The notes beneath the pieces were generated by a model, which was not told where the DNA came from, searched no databases, and saw only the letters and a program-made list of their open reading frames with translations. Positions 17,404-28,025 of a stretch of DNA of 64,000 nucleotides are shown piece after piece. This DNA comes from Aquimarina algiphila (GTDB lineage: Bacteria > Bacteroidota > Bacteroidia > Flavobacteriales > Flavobacteriaceae). Positions within the stretch are counted from its first letter, which is position 1. Each line of letters starts with the position of its first letter. The position numbers and the translations under genes were made by a program. The stretch covers positions 1 to 64,000 of the forward strand of contig NZ_VLNR01000030.1 of the NCBI RefSeq assembly GCF_007489275.1, read 5' to 3'.

Positions 17404-20400
17404 ATGAAGAAACAAGGAATGTATTTACCAGAATTTGAGCACGACGCATGTGGTGCAGGATTCATATGCAGTTTAGAAGGAAAAAAGTCAAATGATATTA
17501 TTCATAAAGCATTAGAGATTCTTGAAAAATTAGAACATCGAGGTGCGGTAAGTGCTGATGGAAAAACTGGAGACGGAGCGGGTATATTGATTGATATTCC
17601 TCATGACTTTTTTGTAGAGCATTGTGATTTTGAATTACCCCAAGCAGGGGAATATGCAGTAAGTAATGTTTTTCTTCCTAAAAAAGAAAACCAACGACAA
17701 TTCTGCATCGATACATTTGAGAAAAATATAGCTGATCAAGGATTAGTATTATTAGGTTGGAGAGATGTGCCTGTTGATCATATTCATTTGGGTGAGATTG
17801 CAGCAACAACAGAACCTTACATTAAACAATTATTTATAGGTAAAGAAAAAAAGGACCAGAGCTATTTTGATTTTAACTTAAAACTATTTACTGCCAGAAA
17901 AATTACTGAACATACTATATATAGTTCTAGACTTTCTGAAAATAAATTCTTTTATCTACCAAGTTTATCTACAAAGACTTTAATATTTAAAGGATTATTA
18001 ATGCCAGAAGATATTAAGTTGTACTATACGGATCTTATGGATCCAAAAGTAGTAACAAGATTAGCTTTGGTACATCAACGATTCTCAACTAATACTTTTC
18101 CTACTTGGGATCTAGCACAACCTTTCAGGTATATGTGCCATAATGGAGAGATCAATACGTTAAGGGGTAATGTTACCAGAATGCGTTCTAGAGAGGAATT
18201 ATTAAAGAGCGATTGGTTTGGTGAAGACATCAAAAAAATACTTCCTGTAGTATTAAAAGGTAAATCAGATTCAGCTTCTATGGATATGGTGGTAGAATTG
18301 TTATTAATGACAGGAAGATCACTTCCAGAAGTCATGATGATGATGGTACCAGAAGCGTGGGAGAAAAATAAAGAAATGTCTGAGGCCAAGAAAGCCTTTT
18401 ATGAATATAACTCTTGTGCAATGGAACCATGGGATGGTCCTGCTTCGATTCCATTTACCGATGGTAATTATATTGGAGCGGTACTGGATAGAAATGGATT
18501 GAGACCCTCTCGTTATAGTGTAACTAAGGATGGTTATGTAATCATGTCTTCAGAAACAGGGGTTGTTGATCTGGAACCAGGTAATATTGAGTATCATGGT
18601 AGATTAGAGCCAGGTAAAATGTTCCTGGTTAATATGGGTGAAGGAAGAATTGTTAATGATGAAGAGATTAAAGAAGAAATTGCATCGAAACATCCATATA
18701 GAGAATGGTTAGATAATAACCTGGTACACCTTAAGGATATTCCTTATAATGATTGTCCTTTGTTTTTGGGAGAAGAAACTATTGCCAAACGTAAAGGAGT
18801 ATTTGGATATACGCAAGAAGATAGCGATACGATTATTGCTCCAATGGGGCAGTTAGGTAAAGAACCAATAGGTTCTATGGGGTCTGATACGCCCATTGCT
18901 GTACTTTCTGAACGTCCTCAATTAATTTATAATTATTTCAAGCAATTATTTGCTCAAGTAACGAATCCTCCATTAGATGGGATTCGTGAAGAAATGATTA
19001 CCGATATTAGCTTGACATTAGGATCTGATCATAATATATTTGATATAGATGAGAAACACTGTAATAAACTAAAAATTCAGAACCCTGTAATATCCAAAGA
19101 GGATCTTGACAAAATAAAAACATATACAGAAAAAGGATTTAAAGTAACTTCTATACCTATGTTATATAACATTAATAGAGGGTTAAATGGTCTGGAAGAC
19201 GCGCTTGAAGCATTGCTTAAGAATGTGTCAGAGGTAATTAATGATGGCACTAATGTAGTAATACTATCCGATAGAAATGTAAGCAAACATAGAGCTCCAA
19301 TTCCAGCCTTACTTGCTTGCTCCTATGTAAATAGTGGTCTACAAAAATTAGGGAAACGATCAAAAGTTAGTATAATTATAGAATCTGCAGAACCTAGAGA
19401 AGTACACCATTTTGCATTGTTGTTTGGATATGGAGCAAGTGCTATCAATCCATATATGGTAAATGAGATTATTGGAGAACAAATTAAAGAAAACAATATT
19501 TCAGGGCTTACTTTTGAGGAAGCGATATACAACTATAATAAAGCAGTTGGTAAAGGAATATTGAAAGTGATGAATAAGATTGGAATTTCTACTTTGAATT
19601 CGTATAGAAGTTCACAATTGTTTGAGTGTATTGGAATTAACACCAAAGTGGTAAATCAATATTTTCCAAATACAGCAACACGTATTGAAGGTATAGGTTT
19701 GTATGAGATAGAGAAAGAGATCTCAAAGCGCCATAAAAGAGCATATGTAGAACATGAAGTGGCAGCAGATTTAGATTTAGAAATAGGAGGGCAATATAGA
19801 TGGAGACGTAACGGAGAGAAACATCAATTTAACCCACTGTCGGTGGCAAAATTACAAAAATCTGTTCGTGACAATGATTCTAAAACATATAAAGAATATG
19901 CAACATTAATAAATGAGCAGTCTAAAAGTTTAATGACAATTCGTGGTCTGTTAGAATTTTCTAATTATGATCCAATTTCGATAGATGAGGTAGAACCTTG
20001 GACAGAAATTGTAAAACGTTTTAAAACGGGAGCAATGTCATATGGATCAATTAGTAAGGAAGCTCATGAGAATCTAGCCATTGCAATGAACCGTATCGGA
20101 GGAAAAAGTAACTCTGGAGAAGGAGGAGAAAACCCGTTACGTTTTTATAAAGATGTAAATGGAGACTGGAAAAATAGTGCAATTAAACAAGTTGCTTCTG
20201 GACGATTTGGTGTATCATCAAATTATTTGACAAACGCGGCAGAAATTCAAATTAAAATGGCTCAGGGAGCTAAGCCGGGAGAAGGAGGTCAATTACCAGG
20301 ACCAAAGGTAAATCCAGAAATAGCCAAAACTCGTAATTCTACACCATATGTAGGTTTGATTTCACCACCACCACATCATGATATATATTCTATTGAAGAT

Positions 20401-21903
20401 TTATCACAACTAATTTATGACCTAAAATCGGCTAATAGAGATGCTAGAATAAATGTAAAATTAGTTTCAGAAGTAGGTGTTGGTACCGTAGCGGCTGGTG
20501 TGGCTAAAGCCAAAGCTGATGTCGTATTAATCTCTGGATTTGATGGAGGAACAGGAGCATCACCTTTAACTTCTTTAAAACATGCAGGATTACCATGGGA
20601 ACTTGGTATTGCAGAAGCACAACAGACATTGGTTGGGAATAATTTGCGTAGCCGTATTGTACTCGAATGTGATGGACAATTAAAAACAGGACGCGATGTT
20701 GCTGTAGCATGTTTGTTGGGAGCAGAAGAATTTGGTTTTGCAACAGCTCCGTTAGTTGCTTCTGGATGTGTAATGATGAGGGTATGTCATTTAAATACGT
20801 GTCCTGTTGGAATAGCAACTCAAAATCCAGAATTGCGTAAAAAATTCAAGGGGAAGCCAGAACATGTAGTTAATTATATGTATTTCGTAGCTCAGGAATT
20901 ACGTGAGATTATGGCACAGCTTGGTTTCCGCACGATAGATGAAATGGTAGGACAGGTTAGCAAGTTAAATCATAACAAGGCAATAGAACATTATAAAGCA
21001 GCTGGAATTGATCTTACTCCAATTCTACACCAGGTAGATGCACCCGAAGGCGTAGAAATTTATAATACAGAAGGACAAGATCATGGTCTTGGAAAATCTA
21101 TAGATTTCGAAATTATAGAACAGGCTCATCAAGCGCTTTTCCGTAAAGAAAGAATCACTCTCGATTTTGATATTTGTAATACAGATAGAGCAGTAGGTGC
21201 TATTTTAAGTAATGAGATTTCTAAAATATATGGAGCTCAGGGATTACCAGATAACACCTTAAAATTAAATTTTACTGGTGCTGCCGGACAAAGCTTTGGA
21301 GCTTTTGCTACCAAGGGGTTAACTATGATTGTTAATGGAAATACTAATGACTATTTGGGGAAAGGGCTTTCTGGAGCTAAATTGATTATTAAAGTCCCCG
21401 AAGAAGCTACTATTACCCCAGAAAATAATGTGATTACGGGTAATGTAACATTATATGGAGCTACAGATGGAGAGGTGTACATTAATGGAAAAGCAGGAGA
21501 AAGATTCTGTGTTCGTAATTCTGGAGCCAAAGCTGTGGTAGAAGGAATTGGAGATCATGGATGTGAATATATGACTGGTGGTGTAGCAGTAATTCTGGGA
21601 GAAGTAGGTAGAAACTTTGGAGCAGGTATGTCTGGAGGTATTGCTTATATCTATGATGACAAAAAGACGTTTGAAGCACATTGCAATAAAGAATCTCTTA
21701 ATCTAGATCCTGTTATAGAACAAAAGGATATTGATGAACTAAAAACGTTAATTGAAAATCATTATAATGCTACTTTAAGCCCGTTGGCACAGAGAATACT
21801 TGAAAATTGGGAAAAAGAATTACCAAAATTTATCAAGATTTTCCCAGAGGAATATAAGCAAGCGTTAAAACGATTAGAAGAAGAAAAACTAGCACAAGCA
21901 TAA
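17404..21903 (+). CDS. gltB: Glutamate synthase large subunit
   Basis: A 1499-residue GOGAT alpha subunit that makes two glutamates from glutamine and 2-oxoglutarate with GltD. A short propeptide precedes Cys16 in HDACGAGF, the N-terminal nucleophile of the glutaminase domain. The central domain follows, then the FMN/synthase domain (GRFGVSSNYL, GAKPGEGGQLPGPKV, SGFDGGTGASP). The 3Fe-4S cysteines lie in SGCVMMRVCHLNTCPVG. The C-terminal beta-helix has repeated G-x-x-G motifs (GVAVILGEVGRNFGAGMSGGIAY). Length is normal. gltD starts 13 bp downstream, so the two form an operon. Confidence 0.97.
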   Translation: MKKQGMYLPEFEHDACGAGFICSLEGKKSNDIIHKALEILEKLEHRGAVSADGKTGDGAGILIDIPHDFFVEHCDFELPQAGEYAVSNVFLPKKENQRQFCIDTFEKNIADQGLVLLGWRDVPVDHIHLGEIAATTEPYIKQLFIGKEKKDQSYFDFNLKLFTARKITEHTIYSSRLSENKFFYLPSLSTKTLIFKGLLMPEDIKLYYTDLMDPKVVTRLALVHQRFSTNTFPTWDLAQPFRYMCHNGEINTLRGNVTRMRSREELLKSDWFGEDIKKILPVVLKGKSDSASMDMVVELLLMTGRSLPEVMMMMVPEAWEKNKEMSEAKKAFYEYNSCAMEPWDGPASIPFTDGNYIGAVLDRNGLRPSRYSVTKDGYVIMSSETGVVDLEPGNIEYHGRLEPGKMFLVNMGEGRIVNDEEIKEEIASKHPYREWLDNNLVHLKDIPYNDCPLFLGEETIAKRKGVFGYTQEDSDTIIAPMGQLGKEPIGSMGSDTPIAVLSERPQLIYNYFKQLFAQVTNPPLDGIREEMITDISLTLGSDHNIFDIDEKHCNKLKIQNPVISKEDLDKIKTYTEKGFKVTSIPMLYNINRGLNGLEDALEALLKNVSEVINDGTNVVILSDRNVSKHRAPIPALLACSYVNSGLQKLGKRSKVSIIIESAEPREVHHFALLFGYGASAINPYMVNEIIGEQIKENNISGLTFEEAIYNYNKAVGKGILKVMNKIGISTLNSYRSSQLFECIGINTKVVNQYFPNTATRIEGIGLYEIEKEISKRHKRAYVEHEVAADLDLEIGGQYRWRRNGEKHQFNPLSVAKLQKSVRDNDSKTYKEYATLINEQSKSLMTIRGLLEFSNYDPISIDEVEPWTEIVKRFKTGAMSYGSISKEAHENLAIAMNRIGGKSNSGEGGENPLRFYKDVNGDWKNSAIKQVASGRFGVSSNYLTNAAEIQIKMAQGAKPGEGGQLPGPKVNPEIAKTRNSTPYVGLISPPPHHDIYSIEDLSQLIYDLKSANRDARINVKLVSEVGVGTVAAGVAKAKADVVLISGFDGGTGASPLTSLKHAGLPWELGIAEAQQTLVGNNLRSRIVLECDGQLKTGRDVAVACLLGAEEFGFATAPLVASGCVMMRVCHLNTCPVGIATQNPELRKKFKGKPEHVVNYMYFVAQELREIMAQLGFRTIDEMVGQVSKLNHNKAIEHYKAAGIDLTPILHQVDAPEGVEIYNTEGQDHGLGKSIDFEIIEQAHQALFRKERITLDFDICNTDRAVGAILSNEISKIYGAQGLPDNTLKLNFTGAAGQSFGAFATKGLTMIVNGNTNDYLGKGLSGAKLIIKVPEEATITPENNVITGNVTLYGATDGEVYINGKAGERFCVRNSGAKAVVEGIGDHGCEYMTGGVAVILGEVGRNFGAGMSGGIAYIYDDKKTFEAHCNKESLNLDPVIEQKDIDELKTLIENHYNATLSPLAQRILENWEKELPKFIKIFPEEYKQALKRLEEEKLAQA

Positions 21904-21916
21904 AACGATATTGAAC

Positions 21917-23380
21917 ATGGGAAAGATAACTGGATTTTTAGAATTTGAAAGAGAAATAGAACAGTACGAACCTGTTAAAGATCGTATAAAAGATTATAAA
22001 GAGTTTACTGTGGCAATGCCAGAGAAAAAACTTAAAGATCAAGGTGCGCGTTGTATGGATTGTGGAATTCCGTTCTGTCATAGTGGATGTCCTTTAGGGA
22101 ATTTGATTCCTGATTTTAATGACGCAGTATATCGTGGTAAATGGGAAAAAGCAGCAAGTATTTTACATGCTACAAATAATTTTCCTGAGTTTACAGGTAG
22201 ATTGTGTCCTGCACCTTGTGAAGAAGCTTGTGTATTAGGGATCAATGAAGATCCTGTTACTATCGAGAATATAGAGAAAAATATTGTAGAACAAGCTTTT
22301 GAAAACGGATGGGTGAAAGCAAATCCGCCAAAAGAGCGTACTGGAAAAACAGTAGCTGTAATTGGTTCTGGCCCCGCAGGATTGGCAACTGCACAACAAT
22401 TAAATCGAGCAGGGCATTTAGTGACCGTTTTTGAAAGGGATGAAAAAGTAGGTGGATTATTGCGTTATGGGATTCCTGATTTTAAAATGGAAAAAAATGT
22501 AATAGATCGTCGCGTTACTGTTCTGGAAGAAGAAGGAATAATATTTAAAACCAATATTCATATTGGAAAGGATATCAAAGCTGATCAGCTAAAAGAAGAT
22601 TTTGATGCTGTAGTTTTATGCACAGGAGCAACGGTTCGTCGTAATTTACCTGTAAAAGGAGCTGATTTAAATGGTGTAGTACAAGCCATGGATTTCTTGC
22701 CACAAAACAATAGAAGAGTTGATGGGATAAAAGATTTAGGAGAGGAAATATTGGCTACAGGAAAAGATGTTATTGTAATAGGTGGAGGAGATACTGGATC
22801 AGATTGTATCGGTACTTCTGTACGGCACGGAGCAACTTCTGTAACCAATTTTGAGATTATGGGTAAAGGGACTACTGAGCGTCCTGCAAATCAGCCTTGG
22901 CCATTTTGGCCTATGCGATTACGTACGAGTTCTTCTCATCAAGAAGGTGTAGAACGTAATTGGAGTATTTCTACTAAAGAGTTTTTAGGAGATGAAAACG
23001 GAAATTTAAAAGGTTTAATTACGACAGAAGTAGAGTGGGTGAAAGAAAATGGTCGATTTACACTCAAAGAAGTTTTAGGTACTGAGAAGGAGTGGAAATG
23101 TGAATTAGCATTATTAGCCCTTGGATTTACAGGATCAGAACCTACCATTGCAGAGCAATTAGGGATTGATATGGATACAAGAACTAATATTAAAGCTACA
23201 GAAGATAACTACGCTACAAATGTAAAAGGAGTTTTTGCGGCAGGAGATACACGTAGAGGACAGTCACTAATTGTTTGGGCAATTGCAGAGGGCAGACAAG
23301 CTGCTCATCATATTGATAGTTATTTGATGGGAAGTTCTAATTTACCACTTAAAGGTGATGGAGATTTACCCAGAGTTTAA
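21917..23380 (+). CDS. gltD: Glutamate synthase small subunit
   Basis: A 487-residue beta subunit that passes electrons from NAD(P)H through FAD to GltB. The N-terminal cysteine-rich domain (CMDCGIPFCHSGCP, then RLCPAPCEEACVL) binds the 4Fe-4S clusters. The FAD motif is GSGPAGLATAQQL, and the second nucleotide-binding motif is GGGDTGSDC. The terminal region GVFAAGDTRRGQSLIVWAI is the standard FAD-contacting end. The start at 21917 is the first ATG with the conserved MGKITGFLEF sequence; the TTG at 21911 is less likely. A strong terminator follows. Confidence 0.97.
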   Translation: MGKITGFLEFEREIEQYEPVKDRIKDYKEFTVAMPEKKLKDQGARCMDCGIPFCHSGCPLGNLIPDFNDAVYRGKWEKAASILHATNNFPEFTGRLCPAPCEEACVLGINEDPVTIENIEKNIVEQAFENGWVKANPPKERTGKTVAVIGSGPAGLATAQQLNRAGHLVTVFERDEKVGGLLRYGIPDFKMEKNVIDRRVTVLEEEGIIFKTNIHIGKDIKADQLKEDFDAVVLCTGATVRRNLPVKGADLNGVVQAMDFLPQNNRRVDGIKDLGEEILATGKDVIVIGGGDTGSDCIGTSVRHGATSVTNFEIMGKGTTERPANQPWPFWPMRLRTSSSHQEGVERNWSISTKEFLGDENGNLKGLITTEVEWVKENGRFTLKEVLGTEKEWKCELALLALGFTGSEPTIAEQLGIDMDTRTNIKATEDNYATNVKGVFAAGDTRRGQSLIVWAIAEGRQAAHHIDSYLMGSSNLPLKGDGDLPRV

Positions 23381-23422
23381 ATTAATACTCTCTTTTTAAA
23401 TATTTTAATTATTGGTGTTAAT

Positions 23423-23460
23423 AAAAGGCTGCTAAAAATGGGAATTAGCAGCCTTTTGTA
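23423..23460 (+). terminator. Intrinsic terminator after gltD
   Basis: AAAAGGCTGCTAA / TTAGCAGCCTTTT forms a long stem with a short loop and a T-rich tail, about 45 bp after the gltD stop. Confidence 0.85.
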
Positions 23461-23588
23461 TTTTGCTTTTTTAGAAATACTAATAGATGATTTTTGTATA
23501 AATTTACACCTCATTGTTTTGTACCTCATAGCGGCGTTAACAAATAAAAAAAACTACTTATACGAGTGTATAAATTGATTTAATGATT

Positions 23589-25055
23589 TCACATTGTTGG
23601 CAATAGTTTTTTAAGTGTAAATTCCAGAACAGCATCATTGTTTTCTAAAATATCCTGTATAGAGTTTGATACATTGTGATCAGGGACAACACTTCTTTTT
23701 TGGATATGTTCATCTATTGTATACTTTGCATGTAGTAAAGGTAAATAGATAGCTGTTTCAGTATGATTTCCTTTGACAGGAATTTGACGTACACCATTAC
23801 TAATACCTGCATATCCATAGGTTTCTGTTCCTACTAAGTTAGCATTTGCATATTTCTTTAATAGACTTGCAGCAATACCTCCAGCTGAAGCTGTACCACC
23901 ATTGATCAAGACAACCAATCTTCCTTTATAGGGGTACTCTTCAATCGGGGCATAATTCATCAAATCACGCAGTAACTCATGTTTTGTTACCCTGAAAGTA
24001 CCATCTGTTTTTTGCTTTAGACCAAAAGACTCATTCAAATTAATTGTGTCGCCAGTTATTTCCAAAAAGTATTTATCATCTACCAGAGTCACTATTTCTT
24101 TTGCAGGAGTTATAGATTGGTCAATGAAATATTGAAGCAAGTAAGCTGCATTGCTCGCTTTTCCACCTCCATTATTTCTTAAATCGATTATTAAGTTTTT
24201 AATATTGTTATTAGAAATTTTTTTAAAACATTGTTTATAAAAATCTGGATAGGTATTCTCAGGCTCATCATAACTCTCTTTAAAAAACCTACTTATTTTT
24301 AGATAGGCATAGTCATCCTTCTTATTTATATTAAAATTAAATGCTTCTTCAGGTTTTGTTTCTAATGGAATTTTTTTGGATGCCCTGGTTTCATATATTT
24401 CTTTTGAAATTGACTTAATTTTTGTTTTTATGATTTTCTTTGTTTTATAGTCCCGATAAACAAGGTTGTATATAGGTCGTTCTCCAAATATTTCTGGATA
24501 GAGCCTATAAAATGATTTGTATGGCCCACCTAACCAATGTTGCATACCACTGTGACTTTTACCATCAGAAGAATAATGGGCTAAAATTTCAAAAATAATC
24601 TCATTACTCAAGTTGCTATCAATAGACAAAATTTCGGACCCCTCAGTGATTTCTAAGGTACTAAGATTTTTTACTATAAAAATACGTTCATCCCGAATAT
24701 ACACTTGAAAGGGAAGTCTTTTTTGATTATGGATAACACTTCCGAGTTTACCGAATGTATATGCCTGTGTATGTCCATCATGTATATTTGCTATCAATTG
24801 AAGAACAATTTTATAAAATGCCTTTGCTTCCATCGGTTTAGAGGAACGAAACATCAAATCATTTATCATTTGATCGAACTCCTCATGGGTTTGATGTGTG
24901 TAAGTCCCTGGATGAATTTTAGTTAATATTGTTTTAAATTTTTCTAAATCGGCCAGCATTTGTTCAGGTTGGTAAACTAGGTATTCCTGTGCTCTTCCTT
25001 TTACTATATACATGCTTAGGAAGCCGATTAGTATTAACCTGAAAATCGTATCCAT
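23589..25055 (-). CDS. S41 family peptidase, exported
   Basis: A 488-residue tail-specific (C-terminal processing) type protease. An N-terminal signal peptide (FRLILIGFLSMYIVKGRAQ) suggests export. A PDZ-like region lies in the first half, and the peptidase domain contains NLIIDLRNNGGGKASNAAYL and VVLINGGTASAGGIAASLL, where the Ser of TASAGG is the expected nucleophile. The later segment GTETYGYAGISNG is also typical. It is transcribed in the same direction as the upstream blaI/M56 pair but separated by ~200 bp, so linkage is uncertain. The substrate is unknown. Confidence 0.85.
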   Translation of the reverse strand: MDTIFRLILIGFLSMYIVKGRAQEYLVYQPEQMLADLEKFKTILTKIHPGTYTHQTHEEFDQMINDLMFRSSKPMEAKAFYKIVLQLIANIHDGHTQAYTFGKLGSVIHNQKRLPFQVYIRDERIFIVKNLSTLEITEGSEILSIDSNLSNEIIFEILAHYSSDGKSHSGMQHWLGGPYKSFYRLYPEIFGERPIYNLVYRDYKTKKIIKTKIKSISKEIYETRASKKIPLETKPEEAFNFNINKKDDYAYLKISRFFKESYDEPENTYPDFYKQCFKKISNNNIKNLIIDLRNNGGGKASNAAYLLQYFIDQSITPAKEIVTLVDDKYFLEITGDTINLNESFGLKQKTDGTFRVTKHELLRDLMNYAPIEEYPYKGRLVVLINGGTASAGGIAASLLKKYANANLVGTETYGYAGISNGVRQIPVKGNHTETAIYLPLLHAKYTIDEHIQKRSVVPDHNVSNSIQDILENNDAVLEFTLKKLLPTM

Positions 25056-25256
25056 TTTATTTATATTGTTTTAATACCTGTTATTCTTTGGGTTTACAGT
25101 AAAAGTAAATTCAAAGAATAACAGGTATAATAATTGAAAACTCCTAAAATAATTTCGCTCTAAAGATGATGATCAAATTATTACTAATATGAGAATGGAA
25201 TTAACAACCTTTTCGATTTTTGATTGATTGAATTGATGATTATAGTAGAATCATTT

Positions 25257-28025
25257 TTAAAAATAAATTTTGATCCTGGTAGCTTGTTCCAATGAAATAT
25301 TTTTGTCCTTTTCTTTTAATGATTGTACGAATTCTGGAGTAACATTATGGATTTTGAGACCCTTGGCCTGATCTGCAGAAATATTAGAGAATCCGATATC
25401 TCTAAATGATTGTACAAACTCTGGAGTAACATTGTGAATTTTAAAAGATACAATCTCATCCAATGGCAGGTTTCCAAATTCAGTCTTTTTGAATTCCTGA
25501 ATATACTCTGGCGTGACATTATGAATCTTAAGTGATTTTAACTCATCTAGTGGAATATTTTTATATCCTATTTTCTCATATTCAGAAGCAAGTTCTGGAC
25601 TAATATTATGAATTTTTAATGCTTTGGCATCATCTATAGAAATATTCTTGTATCCAGCTTTTTTAAATGAATTTATAAACTCTGGTGTCACATTATGAAT
25701 TTTTAAAGCGACTACGTCTTCCAAAGGAATATCTGTATATCCAGCATCATGATAACGTTTTATGAATTCTGGTGTTACATTGTGTATTTTTAAAGAAATC
25801 ATATCATCTATAGATATATTTTTATATCCCAGAGCAATAAAACCTTTCATGAAGTCGTTCGGATCTTGCTGATCCGAAGACCCATATCCCATACTATTTG
25901 TAGAACTAGATTTCTTATTTTTATCTTTATTTTTCGATTTAGAATAATTACTAGCAACTTTTGCTTGTGCAGGTGTTACATTATGAATTTTTAACTTTAC
26001 GACTTCTTGTAAAGAAATGTTAGGTTGCCCAGATTTTTTGTATGCTTTTATAAGTTCGGGGGTTACATTATGAATTTTGAGCTTCTTTGCTTCTTGTAGA
26101 GTAATATTGGGGTATCCTAGTTTTTTATAGCTGTCTATAAGTTCTGGGGTAACATTATGTATTTTTAAATTTTGAGCTTCTTTCAAAGTGATATTTTTGT
26201 ACCCTGCATTTTTATACTTTTGGATATATTTTGGAGTTACGTTATGAATTTTAAGATTTTGAGCCTCTCTTACTGAAACCTGCGAATATCCCGCCTCTTT
26301 AAAAGAATCTATAAATTCTGGAGTAACCCTATGAATACTTAATTTCATATACTCACTTAGTGATAAAGAATTAATACCTTTTTTCTGATAAGAATTGATA
26401 AACTCAGGTGATAGATTGTGAATTTTGGCTTTTGTAATTTGTTTTAGTGAAGTTTTATTTCCTGCCACTTTATTGATAAAATTAATATAGGGTATATCAA
26501 CATTAAAAAGATTGAGTTTACTAATTTCTTCCATGGTATAGGATTGGTATCCTAGTTTCTCTAATTCTTTTCGATACATTTTTAATTTATCTAAAGGAAG
26601 AGATTTATGGATGATATCTTCAAAGTCATCTTGGCTGATGTCTAATTTTTCCTTTTTTAGATATGTTAAATATGTAGTATCAAAATCTGTAAAAAAACAA
26701 TGTACCATATCACTTTCATCGGCTTGTAAACCATATTGTTTTAATGCCTTATTAAAAGTCATGTCCGGGACAAAAGTATACCTTCCATCTCCAAGGCCAT
26801 TTTCAAATTCACCAATAAAAGTTAATGTTCCTGCTTCTCTTGTTATCACTAATTTTTGTTTGTCACCCTTTGGGAAATTAGCAAAGAAGGACGGTTCGTA
26901 GCATCGGGTAGTGGACCAAAAACTTCGTTTTAAAGGCTCAGCGCTCCTAAACATGATACATAATTTTCCTCCCCCTACTTCTGCATCCCACACGCCTTTA
27001 GTAAAGTCATTCTTTGTTTGAATTTGAATTTTGGTTTGGATCTGATTTTGAATGTTAAGATCGATTTCAGGTTTGGTGTCACTGATTATAGTTTCTTTAG
27101 GTTGTATGGGATTAAAAGAAAATACAGTAATTGCCAGCAATGGAATAATGATTAGGTATTTCCAGCCTGATTTTGTTGTTGATTTTTTAGAATTCATCAT
27201 GAGTATTCGTTTTTTGAGAAATGATTGATTGTAACTTGTTGCCAAACCAGTTGGCATATTTGGAGTGGAGACTTTTAGAAGGTTCATTTGATATACTTCT
27301 CTGTCTTCACCTATATTAAGCATGTTGTTATCAGTTAGATATTCTAGGTTATTATCGATTGCTTTTCGGTATAACCATGCAAAGGGATTAAACCATTGTA
27401 GCATTACTAATAGTTCGACTAATAACATATCCAAACTATGCTTCCCTTTAATATGGACTTGCTCGTGTTTCAAAATTTGTAAATATGTGTCAGGATTGTA
27501 CTGACTGGGATTCATAAATATTCGATTCCAGAAAGAATAAGGGGCGTGTTTTTTATCGGTTTCAATGATTTTGTAATCATCAACCTCTACTGTAGGGTAT
27601 TTGATCATTCTATATAGTAATACCCCTAATTGTATTATAAAATGGATTCCAAATACCAATATCCCTAATATATAAATATAGAGTACAATGGATTGCCAAT
27701 CTAAGGACGTATTAAAAGCTGCTTTATTTGTTGTACTCTCGCTAGCACTAAGATGGGCTGCTTTTTTGGTGATTACATGTTCTTCTTCTAAAGTTTCATA
27801 ATTAGGAGCAACAGAATGTGGTGGTGTAGTAACTACCTCATCAAACGAAGCACTTTTAAAAGACAGGTGTTCTGGTACAGTTATAAAAGGTAATGTAAAT
27901 GAAAGTATAATCAAGGATAATAAAACCCATCTATTAAGATGATAAAATGTCTCTTTGGATAAGAAAAACCTATATATGAGATAGGATAATCCGATTAATG
28001 CCGAGCTATGAATGATATAGTTCAT
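25257..28025 (-). CDS. BlaR1-like M56 family metallopeptidase with 22-residue repeat array
   Basis: A 922-residue membrane peptidase related to BlaR1/MecR1. Three membrane segments lie at ~8-22, 33-50 and 113-137. The zinc motif HEQVH (187-191) follows, then the downstream EYLTDNN region and a fourth membrane helix at ~289-305. The periplasmic part is unusual: after a ~200-residue domain it carries twelve repeats of ~22 residues with the core LKIHNVTPEFI, in which GY and NISLDEA recur at fixed spacing. A low-complexity Lys/Ser/Gly linker separates repeat 6 from repeat 7. The gene overlaps blaI by one base. M56 proteins normally cleave their BlaI partner after sensing an outside signal; here the repeats probably form the sensor or a binding surface. 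Confidence 0.85.
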   Translation of the reverse strand: MNYIIHSSALIGLSYLIYRFFLSKETFYHLNRWVLLSLIILSFTLPFITVPEHLSFKSASFDEVVTTPPHSVAPNYETLEEEHVITKKAAHLSASESTTNKAAFNTSLDWQSIVLYIYILGILVFGIHFIIQLGVLLYRMIKYPTVEVDDYKIIETDKKHAPYSFWNRIFMNPSQYNPDTYLQILKHEQVHIKGKHSLDMLLVELLVMLQWFNPFAWLYRKAIDNNLEYLTDNNMLNIGEDREVYQMNLLKVSTPNMPTGLATSYNQSFLKKRILMMNSKKSTTKSGWKYLIIIPLLAITVFSFNPIQPKETIISDTKPEIDLNIQNQIQTKIQIQTKNDFTKGVWDAEVGGGKLCIMFRSAEPLKRSFWSTTRCYEPSFFANFPKGDKQKLVITREAGTLTFIGEFENGLGDGRYTFVPDMTFNKALKQYGLQADESDMVHCFFTDFDTTYLTYLKKEKLDISQDDFEDIIHKSLPLDKLKMYRKELEKLGYQSYTMEEISKLNLFNVDIPYINFINKVAGNKTSLKQITKAKIHNLSPEFINSYQKKGINSLSLSEYMKLSIHRVTPEFIDSFKEAGYSQVSVREAQNLKIHNVTPKYIQKYKNAGYKNITLKEAQNLKIHNVTPELIDSYKKLGYPNITLQEAKKLKIHNVTPELIKAYKKSGQPNISLQEVVKLKIHNVTPAQAKVASNYSKSKNKDKNKKSSSTNSMGYGSSDQQDPNDFMKGFIALGYKNISIDDMISLKIHNVTPEFIKRYHDAGYTDIPLEDVVALKIHNVTPEFINSFKKAGYKNISIDDAKALKIHNISPELASEYEKIGYKNIPLDELKSLKIHNVTPEYIQEFKKTEFGNLPLDEIVSFKIHNVTPEFVQSFRDIGFSNISADQAKGLKIHNVTPEFVQSLKEKDKNISLEQATRIKIYF
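25259..26430 (-). repeat. 66-bp coding repeats of the M56 protein
   Basis: Twelve imperfect 66-bp units encode the LKIHNVTPEFI array. Several units share near-identical stretches such as ACATTATGAATTTTTAA. A non-repeat linker interrupts the series around 25810-25970. Such an array is prone to copy-number change by slippage or recombination. Confidence 0.85.

Noticed and set aside
20504..20818. 104-codon minus-strand frame inside gltB
   Set aside because: Low-complexity Leu/Gln-rich shadow of the conserved FMN domain.
25316..25519. 67-codon minus-strand frame inside the M56 repeats
   Set aside because: A frame-shifted reading of the repeat units; the repetition itself causes the apparent ORF.
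25259..26430. Possible CRISPR array because of evenly spaced repeats
   Set aside because: The 66-bp periodicity is in frame and encodes a conserved 22-residue protein repeat; there are no unique spacers.
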